From positions 1 through 63,447 of the forward strand of contig NZ_JAUNEJ010000008.1 in NCBI RefSeq assembly GCF_030525615.1: 63,447 bases of DNA, given 5' to 3'. The position numbers and the translations under genes are program-made. The DNA comes from Cutibacterium sp. GTDB taxonomy: Bacteria; Actinomycetota; Actinomycetes; Propionibacteriales; Propionibacteriaceae. The notes beneath the pieces were generated by a model. It did not search any database. It saw only the letters and a program-made list of their open reading frames with translations, and was not told where the DNA came from. This document shows positions 45,756 to 54,399 of the stretch, in pieces (position 1 is the first letter of the stretch; every line of letters begins with the position of its first letter).

Positions 45756-47123
45756 ATGACAGCTGTGCTTGCGGTGTGTGCACTGCTCGTGACGGTTGGT
45801 GCCGGTTGGTTACTAGTCAAGAAGTACAAGCCAGTACTAGTTCTGCTGGGAGCCGGACTGGTGCTGTTGCTCATCAGGGTGATACTCAGACCGTCGGTGC
45901 CGTTGTTGGAGGGTGACGACAGTTCTGGAAGCGTGTGGTTCGACATCATCGGGATGATCGAATCCATCGCGAAGGATCAGCTCACAGGTGTCGGGCTCAT
46001 CATCATGGCTGCTGGTGGTTTTTCGGCATACATGAATCGAGTCGGGGCTACGGAGGCACTTGTGCGCCTTGTCATTACCCCGATCACCAAGTTAAAACAG
46101 CCCTACCTCATCCTCGTGTTGGCCTACGTCATCGGGCAGCTGTTGTTCATGGTCATCCCGAGCGCTGCCGGCCTGGCTATGCTGCTCGTCGTCGTCATGA
46201 TGCCCATCATCGTCGCAGCTGGAGTGAGTCCGGCAGCCGGTGCCGCCGTCATTGCGACGACGAGTGCCATGCCTATCGGACCAGCCACCGGAACCGAGAT
46301 CCTGGCCGCCCACACGGTCGGGCTTTCCCCCGCGGTCTACTTCGTCAAACATCAGCTTCCCGTGGCAATTCCGACAATTGTCGCGGTTGCCGTCACTCAT
46401 TTCGTCGTCCAGCGCCGTTTAGACCGCAAAGGCAGCGACGAGGCCGGAGAGCGCAGTGATGAGAACGCGGCAGCGGGGCGTAAGGCACCGAAGTGGTACG
46501 CCATCTTCCTGATTCTGCCCATCCTCCTGCTCGTCGTATTCAGCCCGCTGGCCGTCAAAGCTATCCAGCTTTCCACGGTGTCAGCTTTCCTGCTGGTGTG
46601 GGTGCTCGCGGTCATCGTCGAGCTCATTCGCAACCATGACCGCTCAGGGGCACTGACTGACGCGAACACCATGTTCGTCGGCATGGGGAATATGTTCGCC
46701 AAAGTCGTATCCCTCATTATCACAGCTCAGCTGTTTGCCGAAGGCCTCAAACAGGCCGGTGTCATCACCCTGCTTGTCAAGGGGGCTGAGGGGATCGGGT
46801 TGCCGCTCTGGGGAATGGCGATCCTGTTCACCCTGGTCGTAGGCCTGGTGACCTTCCTGACGGGATCGGGAGTGGGTTCGTTCACATCTTTCGCATCCTT
46901 GGCTCCCGGTATCGCCAGTGGCCTTTCAGGTAATGCGACGAACCTTGTGACTCCGATGCAGTTTGTCGGCGGTTTGTTCCGCTCGGTGTCGCCCATTTCC
47001 GGTGTGGTTATCACGGTAGCCGGAGCTGCTGGGATCTCCCCGATGGCCGTCGTGCGCCGAGCTGCGCTCCCAATGCTCGTCGGCTTCATCGTCATGATGG
47101 CCTCGAGCCTCATCCTCATCTGA
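45756..47123 (+). CDS. dcuC: DcuC-type anaerobic C4-dicarboxylate carrier
   Basis: This 455-aa membrane protein has about 12 hydrophobic segments and the pattern of the DcuC family (LIIMAAGGFSAYMNRVGATEALVRL, PSAAGLAMLLVVVMMPI, TSAMPIGPATGTEIL, LTGSGVGSFTSF, SPISGVVI). Members exchange or export C4-dicarboxylates such as fumarate, succinate or malate. Succinate export suits a propionibacterial fermentation. The start ATG has AAAGGGG upstream. An RpiR regulator and a lyase of the fumarate-releasing superfamily follow, which suggests a dedicated pathway. Confidence 0.83.
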   Translation: MTAVLAVCALLVTVGAGWLLVKKYKPVLVLLGAGLVLLLIRVILRPSVPLLEGDDSSGSVWFDIIGMIESIAKDQLTGVGLIIMAAGGFSAYMNRVGATEALVRLVITPITKLKQPYLILVLAYVIGQLLFMVIPSAAGLAMLLVVVMMPIIVAAGVSPAAGAAVIATTSAMPIGPATGTEILAAHTVGLSPAVYFVKHQLPVAIPTIVAVAVTHFVVQRRLDRKGSDEAGERSDENAAAGRKAPKWYAIFLILPILLLVVFSPLAVKAIQLSTVSAFLLVWVLAVIVELIRNHDRSGALTDANTMFVGMGNMFAKVVSLIITAQLFAEGLKQAGVITLLVKGAEGIGLPLWGMAILFTLVVGLVTFLTGSGVGSFTSFASLAPGIASGLSGNATNLVTPMQFVGGLFRSVSPISGVVITVAGAAGISPMAVVRRAALPMLVGFIVMMASSLILI

Positions 47124-47195
47124 TCGACAGGTAGTATTCATGGCTGCTACAACCATGGTGACGGCCTTAGGGCTTCTACCGGGAAGGTGACGACA

Positions 47196-48071
47196 ATGGC
47201 TGAGTCGACCGGCACGGCGAGTGGTGGCCTCTACTCCCGGTTGGGGGAGCTAGAAGCGATGACGCCGACCGATACTGTCATTGCCCAGTATTTTGAAGAC
47301 TCATTTCCTCACCTAGCTCTGGAAAACCTCGATGAAATCAGCGCCGCGACTGGCACCTCAACTGCCTCTGTAACCCGTTTTGTTCGAAAACTCGGGTACG
47401 CCAGTTTCCGTGACTTCTCGCGCAGCCTCCGCGAGGAAATAGCCGTCAATTTTGACCTTCCCAGTGATCGCACCACGAGTGGCCCTTCAACCGATGAGCC
47501 CGGGGGTATGTGGCGTTCCAAGATGGAAGCTGCTCGTCGTAGTATCGATGTCGGGCTCAGTTCCCTCGACGGAGAAGCTTTCGACCGTGTGGTCGAGGTA
47601 TTGCGCGATGATTCACGTGCGCTCTACCTCGTCGCGGCTGCCAGCGGTCACCCATTGCTCGATTATTTCCAGCTGTTGGTGCGTTATTACCGCCGTAAGG
47701 TCGTTTTGCTGGAATCGACCGACCGGATGGCCCATCAGCTCATTGATCTTCCTGGCAACGCCATTCTGCTGGCCTCAGTATTTGACCGGCATTCTCGGAT
47801 GGTCGAATCGGTCTTGCGAATGTTCCATCAGCGCGACATGACGACCATTCTGCTGACGAATCGCTCATCTACCCCAATGCGTCGCTACGCTGACCACGTC
47901 CTGCTCGTTTCCTCCGAGTCATCGACGGCTTTTCGCTCCCGAGCCTGTTATCTCATCCTGCTGGAATCTCTGGTGGCTGCCTTGGCCCCTGAGGACCCGG
48001 AGCTGGAACGCTCCCGGGTTGAGACTATGCAAGGGCTGTTCGACGAACTGGGTGTGTTCATCACTCCGTGA
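47196..48071 (+). CDS. MurR/RpiR-family transcriptional regulator
   Basis: About 291 aa. An N-terminal HTH_6 domain (residues 10-85: DTVIAQYFEDSF, LDEISAATGTSTASVTRFVRKLGYASFRDFSRSL) and a C-terminal SIS domain (about 125-260) define the RpiR family, which usually senses a sugar phosphate or amino sugar. ATG 47196 has GGGAAGG at suitable distance; GTG 47187 overlaps that site. It lies 72 bases after the carrier and its 3' end overlaps the convergent lyase gene by 11 bases. It probably controls both neighbours. Confidence 0.88.
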   Translation: MAESTGTASGGLYSRLGELEAMTPTDTVIAQYFEDSFPHLALENLDEISAATGTSTASVTRFVRKLGYASFRDFSRSLREEIAVNFDLPSDRTTSGPSTDEPGGMWRSKMEAARRSIDVGLSSLDGEAFDRVVEVLRDDSRALYLVAAASGHPLLDYFQLLVRYYRRKVVLLESTDRMAHQLIDLPGNAILLASVFDRHSRMVESVLRMFHQRDMTTILLTNRSSTPMRRYADHVLLVSSESSTAFRSRACYLILLESLVAALAPEDPELERSRVETMQGLFDELGVFITP

Positions 48072-49425
48072 CGCTGGTTCCGGTGTGGGGCTGGCCAGTA
48101 GCAATACGTTGTGCGAGTTCGGCAGACAGGCCGGTGTACGACGACGGGTCCGATAACTTGTCAAGATCGATACCATCAAGCTTCGTGGCGATCTCTGGTC
48201 GGGCAGCGACGAACTCATGCAGGCTGGTTCCGTCAGTTCGATATGCCGCCGAGAACTCCTGAAGGAGGTCGTGTGCTGCTTCGTGGCCCAATCGTGGCGC
48301 GAGTTGCATCATGATTCCCTCGCTGACGAGTAGCACCCCTTCGCGACGCGCATTGACGTTGAGCTGGTCAGCGTCGAACTCCAACACGTCGAGGAGCGTG
48401 AGGAGTTTTTGTCCAGCTCCGTCGACAGCCGCCAAGATACGAGGAATGGCGTCCCGCTCAACTTCGAGTTGACGATGATCTCGTTCAAAGTCGCCAGGGG
48501 GATTGGTGAGGACAGTGGCGGCGGCACCTGCAGCCATACGAGCTGCTGCCGTGATCTTCATGGTGGAGAAAGGATTGCGCTTTTGCGGCATGGTGCTTGA
48601 CCCCGAAAGGTGCGGATCGAGGGCCTCGGCCGCTTCTTGAATATCGGTGCGTTGCATGTTGTAGAGGTCCTCGGCGATTTTGGCGATGGTCTGGGCGTGG
48701 ATGGCAAGGTTGCATGCCAGTTCGGTGAGTCCGTCGCGGGAGGCGTGCCAGGCGATGAACTCACACACCAACCCCAATTCCCACGCGACTCCCATGGCGA
48801 CGGTGGTGCCGTGGCCTTTCATCGAGGCATAGGTTCCGGCAGCCCCCGAGAACTGCACCAGGAGACAACGTTGCCGGGTTGCCACAAGACGGTCACGGGA
48901 GCGTTCGAGATCGGAGGCCCAGCGAGCGAACCTCAGTCCGAGGGTCGTAGGAACAGCATGCTGGCCGTTGGTTCGCGCCACCATGAGGGTATTGGCGTGG
49001 GTTCCGGCAAGGTCGCGAATACGCTCCAAGAGTTTGTCAGTGCAGTTGTCGATGAGGTCGAGGGAATCGCGGATCTGGAGTCCACGAGCGGTGTCAAGAA
49101 TGTCCTGGGTGGTGGCACCGTAGTGAACCCAGGGGCGAGTGTCGTCGTCGAGAACGGATCGAAGTGCGTCGAGACCAAGAGCGAAGGGATTGCCCGTTCC
49201 TCCGGTGAAGATCTGCTTCATGACGGCGTCGGTGGCTTTGGCCTGGGCGGTAATCCGGTCACCTGTCCCAGCAGGGATCATGCCGATCGTGGTTTGGACT
49301 CGTGCCAGTGCAGCTTCCACGTCATACCAGCTCTGCACCGTTGATCGTTCCGACCAGATATGGTCCATCTGTGGTGTGACGTAGCCACGACGGGTGATCT
49401 GATTGTCGAAGGATCCGAACGCCAT
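48061..49425 (-). CDS. Fumarase/aspartase-superfamily lyase (PurB/PcaB-like)
   Basis: This 454-aa enzyme has the three conserved regions of the superfamily: VHYGATTQDILDTA, ARTNGQHAVPTTLGLRFARW, and the signature loop SGSSTMPQKRNPFSTMK with the catalytic serine. Overall it looks closest to 3-carboxy-cis,cis-muconate cycloisomerase or adenylosuccinate-lyase-like proteins, but no aromatic catabolic genes are near. The adjoining dicarboxylate carrier suggests a lyase that releases fumarate from an amino or succinyl adduct; this is inference. A palindrome lies 29 bases before its start. Confidence 0.78.
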   Translation of the reverse strand: MAFGSFDNQITRRGYVTPQMDHIWSERSTVQSWYDVEAALARVQTTIGMIPAGTGDRITAQAKATDAVMKQIFTGGTGNPFALGLDALRSVLDDDTRPWVHYGATTQDILDTARGLQIRDSLDLIDNCTDKLLERIRDLAGTHANTLMVARTNGQHAVPTTLGLRFARWASDLERSRDRLVATRQRCLLVQFSGAAGTYASMKGHGTTVAMGVAWELGLVCEFIAWHASRDGLTELACNLAIHAQTIAKIAEDLYNMQRTDIQEAAEALDPHLSGSSTMPQKRNPFSTMKITAAARMAAGAAATVLTNPPGDFERDHRQLEVERDAIPRILAAVDGAGQKLLTLLDVLEFDADQLNVNARREGVLLVSEGIMMQLAPRLGHEAAHDLLQEFSAAYRTDGTSLHEFVAARPEIATKLDGIDLDKLSDPSSYTGLSAELAQRIATGQPHTGTSVTE

Positions 49426-49453
49426 TGTCTGCCACCTTTAATAACCGTCTGTA

Positions 49454-49473
49454 GTTGAAAGTTATCTTACAAC
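49454..49473. promoter_or_regulatory. Palindromic operator candidate upstream of the lyase
   Basis: gttgaaag and cttacaac flank ttat, pairing at 7 of 8 positions, 29 bases upstream of the lyase start. It is similar in AT character to the palindrome at 45672 but not the same sequence. It may be an RpiR site. Confidence 0.45.
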
Positions 49474-49588
49474 GTTGGCGGGACGGGGCAGCCTGTGTCC
49501 TCATCCTGGTGGTGTGCTGGCCAACGGGGGGATCTGTGGGTTATATCAGACGCAACGACTCGATGCGTGTCATAGCGTGCTCATAGGG

Positions 49589-49670
49589 TGCCGGAGAAGG
49601 GACTCGAACCCTCACACCTCAAGGCACAGGAACCTAAATCCTGCGTGTCTACCAATTCCACCACTCCGGC
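49589..49670 (-). tRNA. tRNA-Leu (anticodon UAG)
   Basis: On the minus strand the acceptor arm GCCGGAG pairs with CTCCGGC, followed by discriminator A. The anticodon arm CAGGA-TTTAGGT-TCCTG gives anticodon UAG. A long variable arm and a GGTTCGAGTCC T-loop identify a class II leucine tRNA. CCA is not encoded. Confidence 0.95.
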
Positions 49671-49721
49671 ATAGGGACGTTACAGCCCCCGGGCCACCGC
49701 GGGCCTCCGGGTCACCCCGTG

Positions 49722-50207
49722 TCAGCAGCCGATCTTGAACTCTTTGCAGAGTTTATCGACGTGGCCCTTGGCGCGAACATTGTACTGGGCTTCAGCGAGT
49801 TTGCACGAACCGTCCTCATCGACGTCGACGACGAAGGTGGAGCGAATGACGCCGACGATCTCCTTGCCGTAGACGTTCTTAGGTCCGTAAGCTCCGTAGG
49901 CTTTCATAACCTCTTTGTTTTCGTCGGAGAGCAAGGTCAGTGTCAACGACTCCTTGGCGACGAATTTTTGCAGCTTGGCGACTGGGTCGGGTGAGATACC
50001 CAACACTTCGTAACCGGCATTCGAAAAATCGTCCAGATGAGCCGTGAAATCAACGGCCTGAGTGGTACACCCGGGTGTCATGGCTGCAGGGTAGAAGTAC
50101 ACGATGACTCGCTTACCCGCGAAGTCAGAAAGGGTGATCTGGTTACCGGCAGCCGACGGCAGGGTGAAATCAGGGGCCGCGTTACCGGGTTGAAGACGGG
50201 TGCTCAT
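49722..50207 (-). CDS. bcp: Thioredoxin-dependent peroxiredoxin, Bcp type
   Basis: This 161-aa peroxiredoxin has the Bcp/PrxQ motif VIVYFYPAAMTPGCTTQAVDF with the peroxidatic cysteine at residue 47. GISPDPVAKLQKF, LLSDENKEVMKAYGAYG and IRSTFVVDVD follow. The second cysteine position usual in many Bcp proteins (CxxxxC) is absent, so the resolving cysteine may be one of the C-terminal ones. ATG 50207 fits; the frame beyond it is antisense to the DUF3618 gene. Confidence 0.9.
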   Translation of the reverse strand: MSTRLQPGNAAPDFTLPSAAGNQITLSDFAGKRVIVYFYPAAMTPGCTTQAVDFTAHLDDFSNAGYEVLGISPDPVAKLQKFVAKESLTLTLLSDENKEVMKAYGAYGPKNVYGKEIVGVIRSTFVVDVDEDGSCKLAEAQYNVRAKGHVDKLCKEFKIGC

Positions 50208-50291
50208 GACCTCAACGATATAGGCTGTTAATAAGACCAGCGCCGCGCCTACGTCGGCGCACAGCGCAGACACGGCACCAGGAGGGGTCAC

Positions 50292-50846
50292 ATGGCTGAT
50301 AGCAAGTCGAACGCGAAGGACGAGCGCTCCGCTGATGAGATCAGGCGGGATATTGCAGCGACTCGTGCTCGTTTGGCGGCCGGAGTGGAGAACCTCGTGG
50401 AGGGAGTACATCCGGCTACTCTCAAGCGTGAGGCATCTGATCGGGTCCGTGATTTCGTACAGGGTGAATTCAACCAGGCCAAGGGCCAGGTGAAGGACGA
50501 CAGCGGTTGGCGTATCCAGCGGATTGTAATTGCCGGAGGCGCGGTCGCTGCCGGTATCGTCAGCATTATCGTGCTGCGTGCGATCGTCGGTCGCGCCACC
50601 GGAGCCACGGCTCGTCGCAAGCTCGAGAAGCTGCAGCTTGCTGAGGCCAAGCGGGTTCGTAAGGAGGCCAAGCAGCGCCGTAAGGGCGACGCCAAAGCCG
50701 CTAAAAAGAATGCCAAGCTTGGTAAGAAGAATGCTAAGAAGTACGCCAAGCTTGATACCGATGATTCGGCGGTGAGCAACCTTGCCGAGAAGATGTTGAA
50801 GCAGGCAGCCGTGTTGCGTGCACAGGCTGCCGCCGAGCGTGAATGA
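50292..50846 (+). CDS. DUF3618-family membrane protein
   Basis: This 184-aa protein starts with the DUF3618 motif RSADEIRRDIAATRARLAAGVENL, has one transmembrane helix (IVIAGGAVAAGIVSIIVLRAIVG, about 77-99) and a very Lys/Ala-rich cytoplasmic tail (EAKQRRKGDAKAAKKNAK and similar). The tail could bind nucleic acid or anionic lipid. Function is unknown. It is divergent from bcp. Confidence 0.82.
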   Translation: MADSKSNAKDERSADEIRRDIAATRARLAAGVENLVEGVHPATLKREASDRVRDFVQGEFNQAKGQVKDDSGWRIQRIVIAGGAVAAGIVSIIVLRAIVGRATGATARRKLEKLQLAEAKRVRKEAKQRRKGDAKAAKKNAKLGKKNAKKYAKLDTDDSAVSNLAEKMLKQAAVLRAQAAAERE

Positions 50847-50877
50847 TCGGCTCTCCCCAAACTGACTAGCACCAAGG

Positions 50878-50906
50878 CGGCCCCGGTTCATTGCGAGCCG
50901 GGGCCG
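50878..50906. terminator. GC-rich hairpin between convergent genes
   Basis: cggccccgg and ccggggccg form a 9-bp stem around an 11-base loop, between the DUF3618 gene and the end of the sugar permease gene. It has no clear T-run, and probably acts as a bidirectional terminator. Confidence 0.65.
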
Positions 50907-50943
50907 AATGATGGTGTCAAGAAATTATGTCGTCAGGCAGGTA

Positions 50944-51825
50944 TCACTTGATACCACCGGCAGCCAGACCGGCGACGATCCGGCGCTGGAAAATCAGCAC
51001 CATGACGACCAGTGGCACAGTCATGACGACGCCAGCAGCCATCTGGGAGCCAAACGGGGTGTTGAACTGAGACGCACCGGTGAACTTCGACAGCAGTACC
51101 GTGGCCGGCTCCATCTTCGGGTCATTAATCATCGTGACGGCGACGAGGAACTCATTCCACGCACCGATGAAGACGATGATTGCCGTGGTGAAGATACCGG
51201 GGGCGGCCAGTGGCAGGATGATCTTGCGGAAAGCCTGGGCAGGGGTACAGCCATCTATCATGGCGGCTTGCTCAAGCTCATCAGGCATTTGCTTGAAAAA
51301 CGTTGTCAGGTTCCACACCGCCAACGGCAGTGAGAACGATAGATCAGGGACGATCATGGCCTGGTAGGTGTTGATCCAGTGCCATGCCGAGAAGTTCTTC
51401 AACAGCGGGACGATGATGGCCACTAGCGGGAACATTGACGTTGCGATGATGAGGATGAGGAACCCACCCTTGCCACGGAAGTCCAAGCGCGCCAGCGCGT
51501 AGGAGGCGAAGGTGGCGATGAGCAGGGCAATGACCGTCACCGACAGCGAGACGATGAGAGAGTTCAACAGGCCGCGCAAGAAGTTGTTGTTTGGTTGGAA
51601 GACTGCTTGGTAGTTCTCCATCGACGGGTGAGCTGGCCACCAGCTGTTGTCGAAGATTTCGCTGTCAGGGCGAAGTGAGGACACGACCATCCAGTAGAAG
51701 GGTGCCAAGCAGTAGATGACGATGAGGGCGATACCGATGGTCGGCAGAACTTTGGACCAGGTGTTTTTCTTGTGATGAGTCTGCGGGTCGATGGGTCCCG
51801 GTGCAGTTGCAATAGCAGTGCTCAT
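50944..51825 (-). CDS. Sugar ABC transporter permease (MalG type)
   Basis: This 293-aa inner-membrane permease has six predicted helices and the EAA loop EQAAMIDGCTPAQAFRKIILPLAAPGI, which docks the ATPase. It matches the CUT1 MalG group. The ATG at 51825 overlaps the MalF-type stop by four bases and has AAGGAGGT upstream. It works with the MalF-type permease and the binding protein upstream. Confidence 0.9.
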   Translation of the reverse strand: MSTAIATAPGPIDPQTHHKKNTWSKVLPTIGIALIVIYCLAPFYWMVVSSLRPDSEIFDNSWWPAHPSMENYQAVFQPNNNFLRGLLNSLIVSLSVTVIALLIATFASYALARLDFRGKGGFLILIIATSMFPLVAIIVPLLKNFSAWHWINTYQAMIVPDLSFSLPLAVWNLTTFFKQMPDELEQAAMIDGCTPAQAFRKIILPLAAPGIFTTAIIVFIGAWNEFLVAVTMINDPKMEPATVLLSKFTGASQFNTPFGSQMAAGVVMTVPLVVMVLIFQRRIVAGLAAGGIK

Positions 51826-52868
51826 GACGCCACCTCCTTGCTATTTGAAGCTGCGGCTTGTGCGGCATTGGCCTTCTGCCGAGCGCGACGCCCACCGGGA
51901 CGTCCACCGTTGACGAATGTGGTGGCCTTCATCTTCGTGCGTTTGTGGTCGTTACCGATGAGATCGGCTCCGAGGATCTTGATGAACGCAAAGGCGATGA
52001 TGAATACGTAGAGAAACAGGATGATTGCGTACGCGGCAGCCGCTCCGTACCTCAGGTTTGAGGCTTCGTCTTGGACCAGCATCGACAGCGTTTCAACCGA
52101 GTTGCGACGTGGGCCGACAAGGATGAACGGCAGGTCGAACATACGCAGGGCGTCGAGGGTTCGAAACAGCACGGCGACGACCAAGGCTGGTTTGACCAAT
52201 GGCAAAGTGATTGAGACGAATCTGTTCCACGCATTGGCACCATCAACCTTGGCGGCCTCGTAGACCTCGGTGGGAATTACTTGGAGTCCTGCCAGAGTTA
52301 ACAGACCGATATACGGGGCGGTTTTCCAGACGTCAGCGATGATGATCGACCATTTGGCCGTCCAGTTGCCCGATGCCCACATGATGTGTTGGCCGATGAT
52401 GGCGTTGGCAACGCCGTTCTGATTGAAGATCCACCCCCACAAAATGGCGGAGACGGCGGTAGGGATGGCCCAGGGGACGAGGATGGCAGCTCGGACGATG
52501 CCGCGTCCCGCCATTGCCCGATGCATTATCAGCGCCATGATAACGCCCAGGATGGTCTCGAGAACGACCGTGACGACACCGAAAAGGGTGGTGTTCCAGA
52601 ACGCGTTCCAGAACCGTTCTCCAGAGCCGGTAAAGATATTGGTGAAGTTCTTCAGCCCGACGAACGGCTCGGTGTCGTTGACGAATCCGGTTTCGGGATC
52701 CAAACCGGGCTGGCCGTAGAGGGACTGTTTCACCGACTGGATGACTGGGATGACGATGACGATCGTCAAGACGATGAGGGTTGGCGTGATGAGTGCCAAG
52801 GCTAGGCGTTCCTGAGCTCTGGCGCGTGAAGACCGCTTGTGGGTCTTCTCCACTGCTGCAGTGGTCAT
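51822..52868 (-). CDS. Sugar ABC transporter permease (MalF type)
   Basis: This 348-aa permease has six predicted helices, an EAA loop YEAAKVDGANAWNRFVSITLPLVKP, and a periplasmic-side segment between helices 1 and 2 as in the CUT1 family. The C-terminal 40 residues are Lys/Arg/Ala-rich (NDHKRTKMKATTFVNGG...), which is longer than usual and probably cytoplasmic. It overlaps malG and follows the binding-protein gene after a strong intergenic hairpin. Confidence 0.9.
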   Translation of the reverse strand: MTTAAVEKTHKRSSRARAQERLALALITPTLIVLTIVIVIPVIQSVKQSLYGQPGLDPETGFVNDTEPFVGLKNFTNIFTGSGERFWNAFWNTTLFGVVTVVLETILGVIMALIMHRAMAGRGIVRAAILVPWAIPTAVSAILWGWIFNQNGVANAIIGQHIMWASGNWTAKWSIIIADVWKTAPYIGLLTLAGLQVIPTEVYEAAKVDGANAWNRFVSITLPLVKPALVVAVLFRTLDALRMFDLPFILVGPRRNSVETLSMLVQDEASNLRYGAAAAYAIILFLYVFIIAFAFIKILGADLIGNDHKRTKMKATTFVNGGRPGGRRARQKANAAQAAASNSKEVAS

Positions 52869-52918
52869 GATGAAGTTCCTTGTCCCCGGTGTTATCGGCC
52901 AGGTGGTGCGAGCGATGT

Positions 52919-52961
52919 CATGAATACGGCGGGGTGGGTAATCCGCCCCGCCGTATTCATG
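52919..52961 (-). promoter_or_regulatory. Strong intercistronic hairpin between binding protein and permease genes
   Basis: Arms catgaatacggcgggg and ccccgccgtattcatg form a perfect 16-bp stem with an 11-base loop. No T-run follows on the minus strand. It probably lowers read-through or protects the upstream message, so the binding protein is made in excess over the permeases. Confidence 0.8.
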
Positions 52962-52976
52962 TGGTGTGCGTGACGA

Positions 52977-54287
52977 TCAATTCTTGATGATTGTCTTTAG
53001 CTTCTCGGCCAGCTGTTTGGCGGCGCTCTCGGCGTCTGTCTTGCCTTGCAGGGCCGGGTAGATGGCGTCCTGAATAGCCGCAGTGACGTCACCGTAGGCG
53101 ACAGCATGAGGACGGCCTTTGGCGCTGTCCAGGGAGGCCTTTAGGGTCGTCAGATACGGGAATTTCTTGACGTTTTCCTCCTTGGTGTACAGATCGCCGT
53201 AGATCGGAGCATTGGACTGCTTCTCGAGGTTGTATTGCTGCGACTCCTTGTTGGTCCACCATTTGACGAACTTGAGGGCAGTGGCTTTGTTCTTGCAGTT
53301 TGTGGTGATGGCGCAGTTGTGGCCGCCCAAGGTCGACATATATGCCTTGCCATCGATGGAGGGCAGCGGCGCGACACCGAACTTATCGGGGCCAAGCTCC
53401 TTCATGTCATTGACGTACTGGTAAGGCCAGTTTCGCAGGAAGAGGACTTCGCCAGACTCGAAGCCGTTGCGGCTGTCTTCCTCCTGCCATTCCAGGGTGG
53501 AGGTCGGGATGAGTTTGGACTTGAAGGCGTCTACAGCGGTCTGGATGCCTTTGATCGACTCTGGAGAATCGACGGTCACCTTTCCGGAGTCGTCGACGAT
53601 CGCACCGCCACAGGTGTTGATGAACTCGGAGATACAGCAGGTGAGGCCTTCGTACTTGGCCCACTGGCCACCGAATCCAGCGATGTTTTGCATACCGGGG
53701 AGCTTGCGGACAGCCTCGGTGACCTTCTTGACGTCTTCCCAGGTCTTGGGAACTTCAGCATTGGCCTTCTCGAGGAAGTCCTTGCGGTAGTACATGATCG
53801 AGGCGTCGGTGGCATATGGGACGGCGTACTGCTTGTCACGGTATGTACCGGTGTCCCACACCGCGTCGATGATTCCGTCGGGCTTTGTGTCCTGCGGGAT
53901 CTCCACGATCCAGCGGTTGGCCGCGAATTCAGCAACCCACACCACATCAAGCCCAATGACGTCATAGGCGGCGGAGTTCGTCTGAGCGGCATTGATGAGG
54001 GACTGGCGCTGCTGGTCAGCTTCTGCCGACAGCTCAATGAGAGTGACTTTTTCATTGGGGTATTTCTTGTTCCACTCATCAAGTCGTTTCTGGACCATTC
54101 CACCGGAGAAGTCCTTGCCCTGCACCCAGCTGATGGGACCTTCGCCAGTGAAATCTGAGCTTGCTGCGGGCTTGTTGGACTCGGAGCCGTTCGAGTCTCC
54201 GCTGGAACAAGCTGCCAAAGCACCGAGCGCCAGTGCTCCAACAGAACCTTGAATAAAGGCCCGGCGGGAGTGTTTGTAGTGCGTCAT
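52977..54287 (-). CDS. Sugar ABC transporter substrate-binding lipoprotein
   Basis: This 436-aa extracytoplasmic solute-binding protein (family 1) has a twin-arginine-like signal SRRAFIQG (7-14) and a lipobox LAAC with cysteine 27, so it is probably exported folded and lipid-anchored. The mature part has the MalE-type fold (ISWVQGKDFSGGMVQKRLDEW, YAVPYATDASIMYYRKD, GFESGEVLFLRNWPYQYV). The ligand is likely a di- or oligosaccharide such as trehalose or maltose; this is a family guess. AAGGAGG precedes the start and a palindrome lies 25 bases upstream. Confidence 0.9.
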   Translation of the reverse strand: MTHYKHSRRAFIQGSVGALALGALAACSSGDSNGSESNKPAASSDFTGEGPISWVQGKDFSGGMVQKRLDEWNKKYPNEKVTLIELSAEADQQRQSLINAAQTNSAAYDVIGLDVVWVAEFAANRWIVEIPQDTKPDGIIDAVWDTGTYRDKQYAVPYATDASIMYYRKDFLEKANAEVPKTWEDVKKVTEAVRKLPGMQNIAGFGGQWAKYEGLTCCISEFINTCGGAIVDDSGKVTVDSPESIKGIQTAVDAFKSKLIPTSTLEWQEEDSRNGFESGEVLFLRNWPYQYVNDMKELGPDKFGVAPLPSIDGKAYMSTLGGHNCAITTNCKNKATALKFVKWWTNKESQQYNLEKQSNAPIYGDLYTKEENVKKFPYLTTLKASLDSAKGRPHAVAYGDVTAAIQDAIYPALQGKTDAESAAKQLAEKLKTIIKN

Positions 54288-54399
54288 GTGACTTCTTCCT
54301 CCTTGAACTGTGTGATGTCAGCAACGACATCACGTACCTATCAGCGATGTGTTGCAGGTACGACAGGCCATAACGTCATTTAAAACGGTACACCGCCTG
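54288..54399. other. Upstream region of the sugar transporter operon
   Basis: This region holds the SD (AAGGAGG), the palindrome at 54312-54333 and a second, weak inverted repeat gacaggc/gcctgtc (54362-54368 and 54395-54401). No gene is visible. Confidence 0.45.
54312..54333. promoter_or_regulatory. Operator candidate for the sugar transporter operon
   Basis: gtgatgtc and gacatcac form a perfect 8-bp inverted repeat with a 6-base spacer, 25 bases upstream of the binding-protein start. Its position fits repressor binding near the promoter or leader. No LacI-family regulator gene is adjacent. Confidence 0.55.

Noticed and set aside
48061..49425. Assigning the lyase as adenylosuccinate lyase (purB)
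   Set aside because: The signature loop is shared by the whole superfamily and the context is a dicarboxylate carrier, not purine genes; left unspecified.
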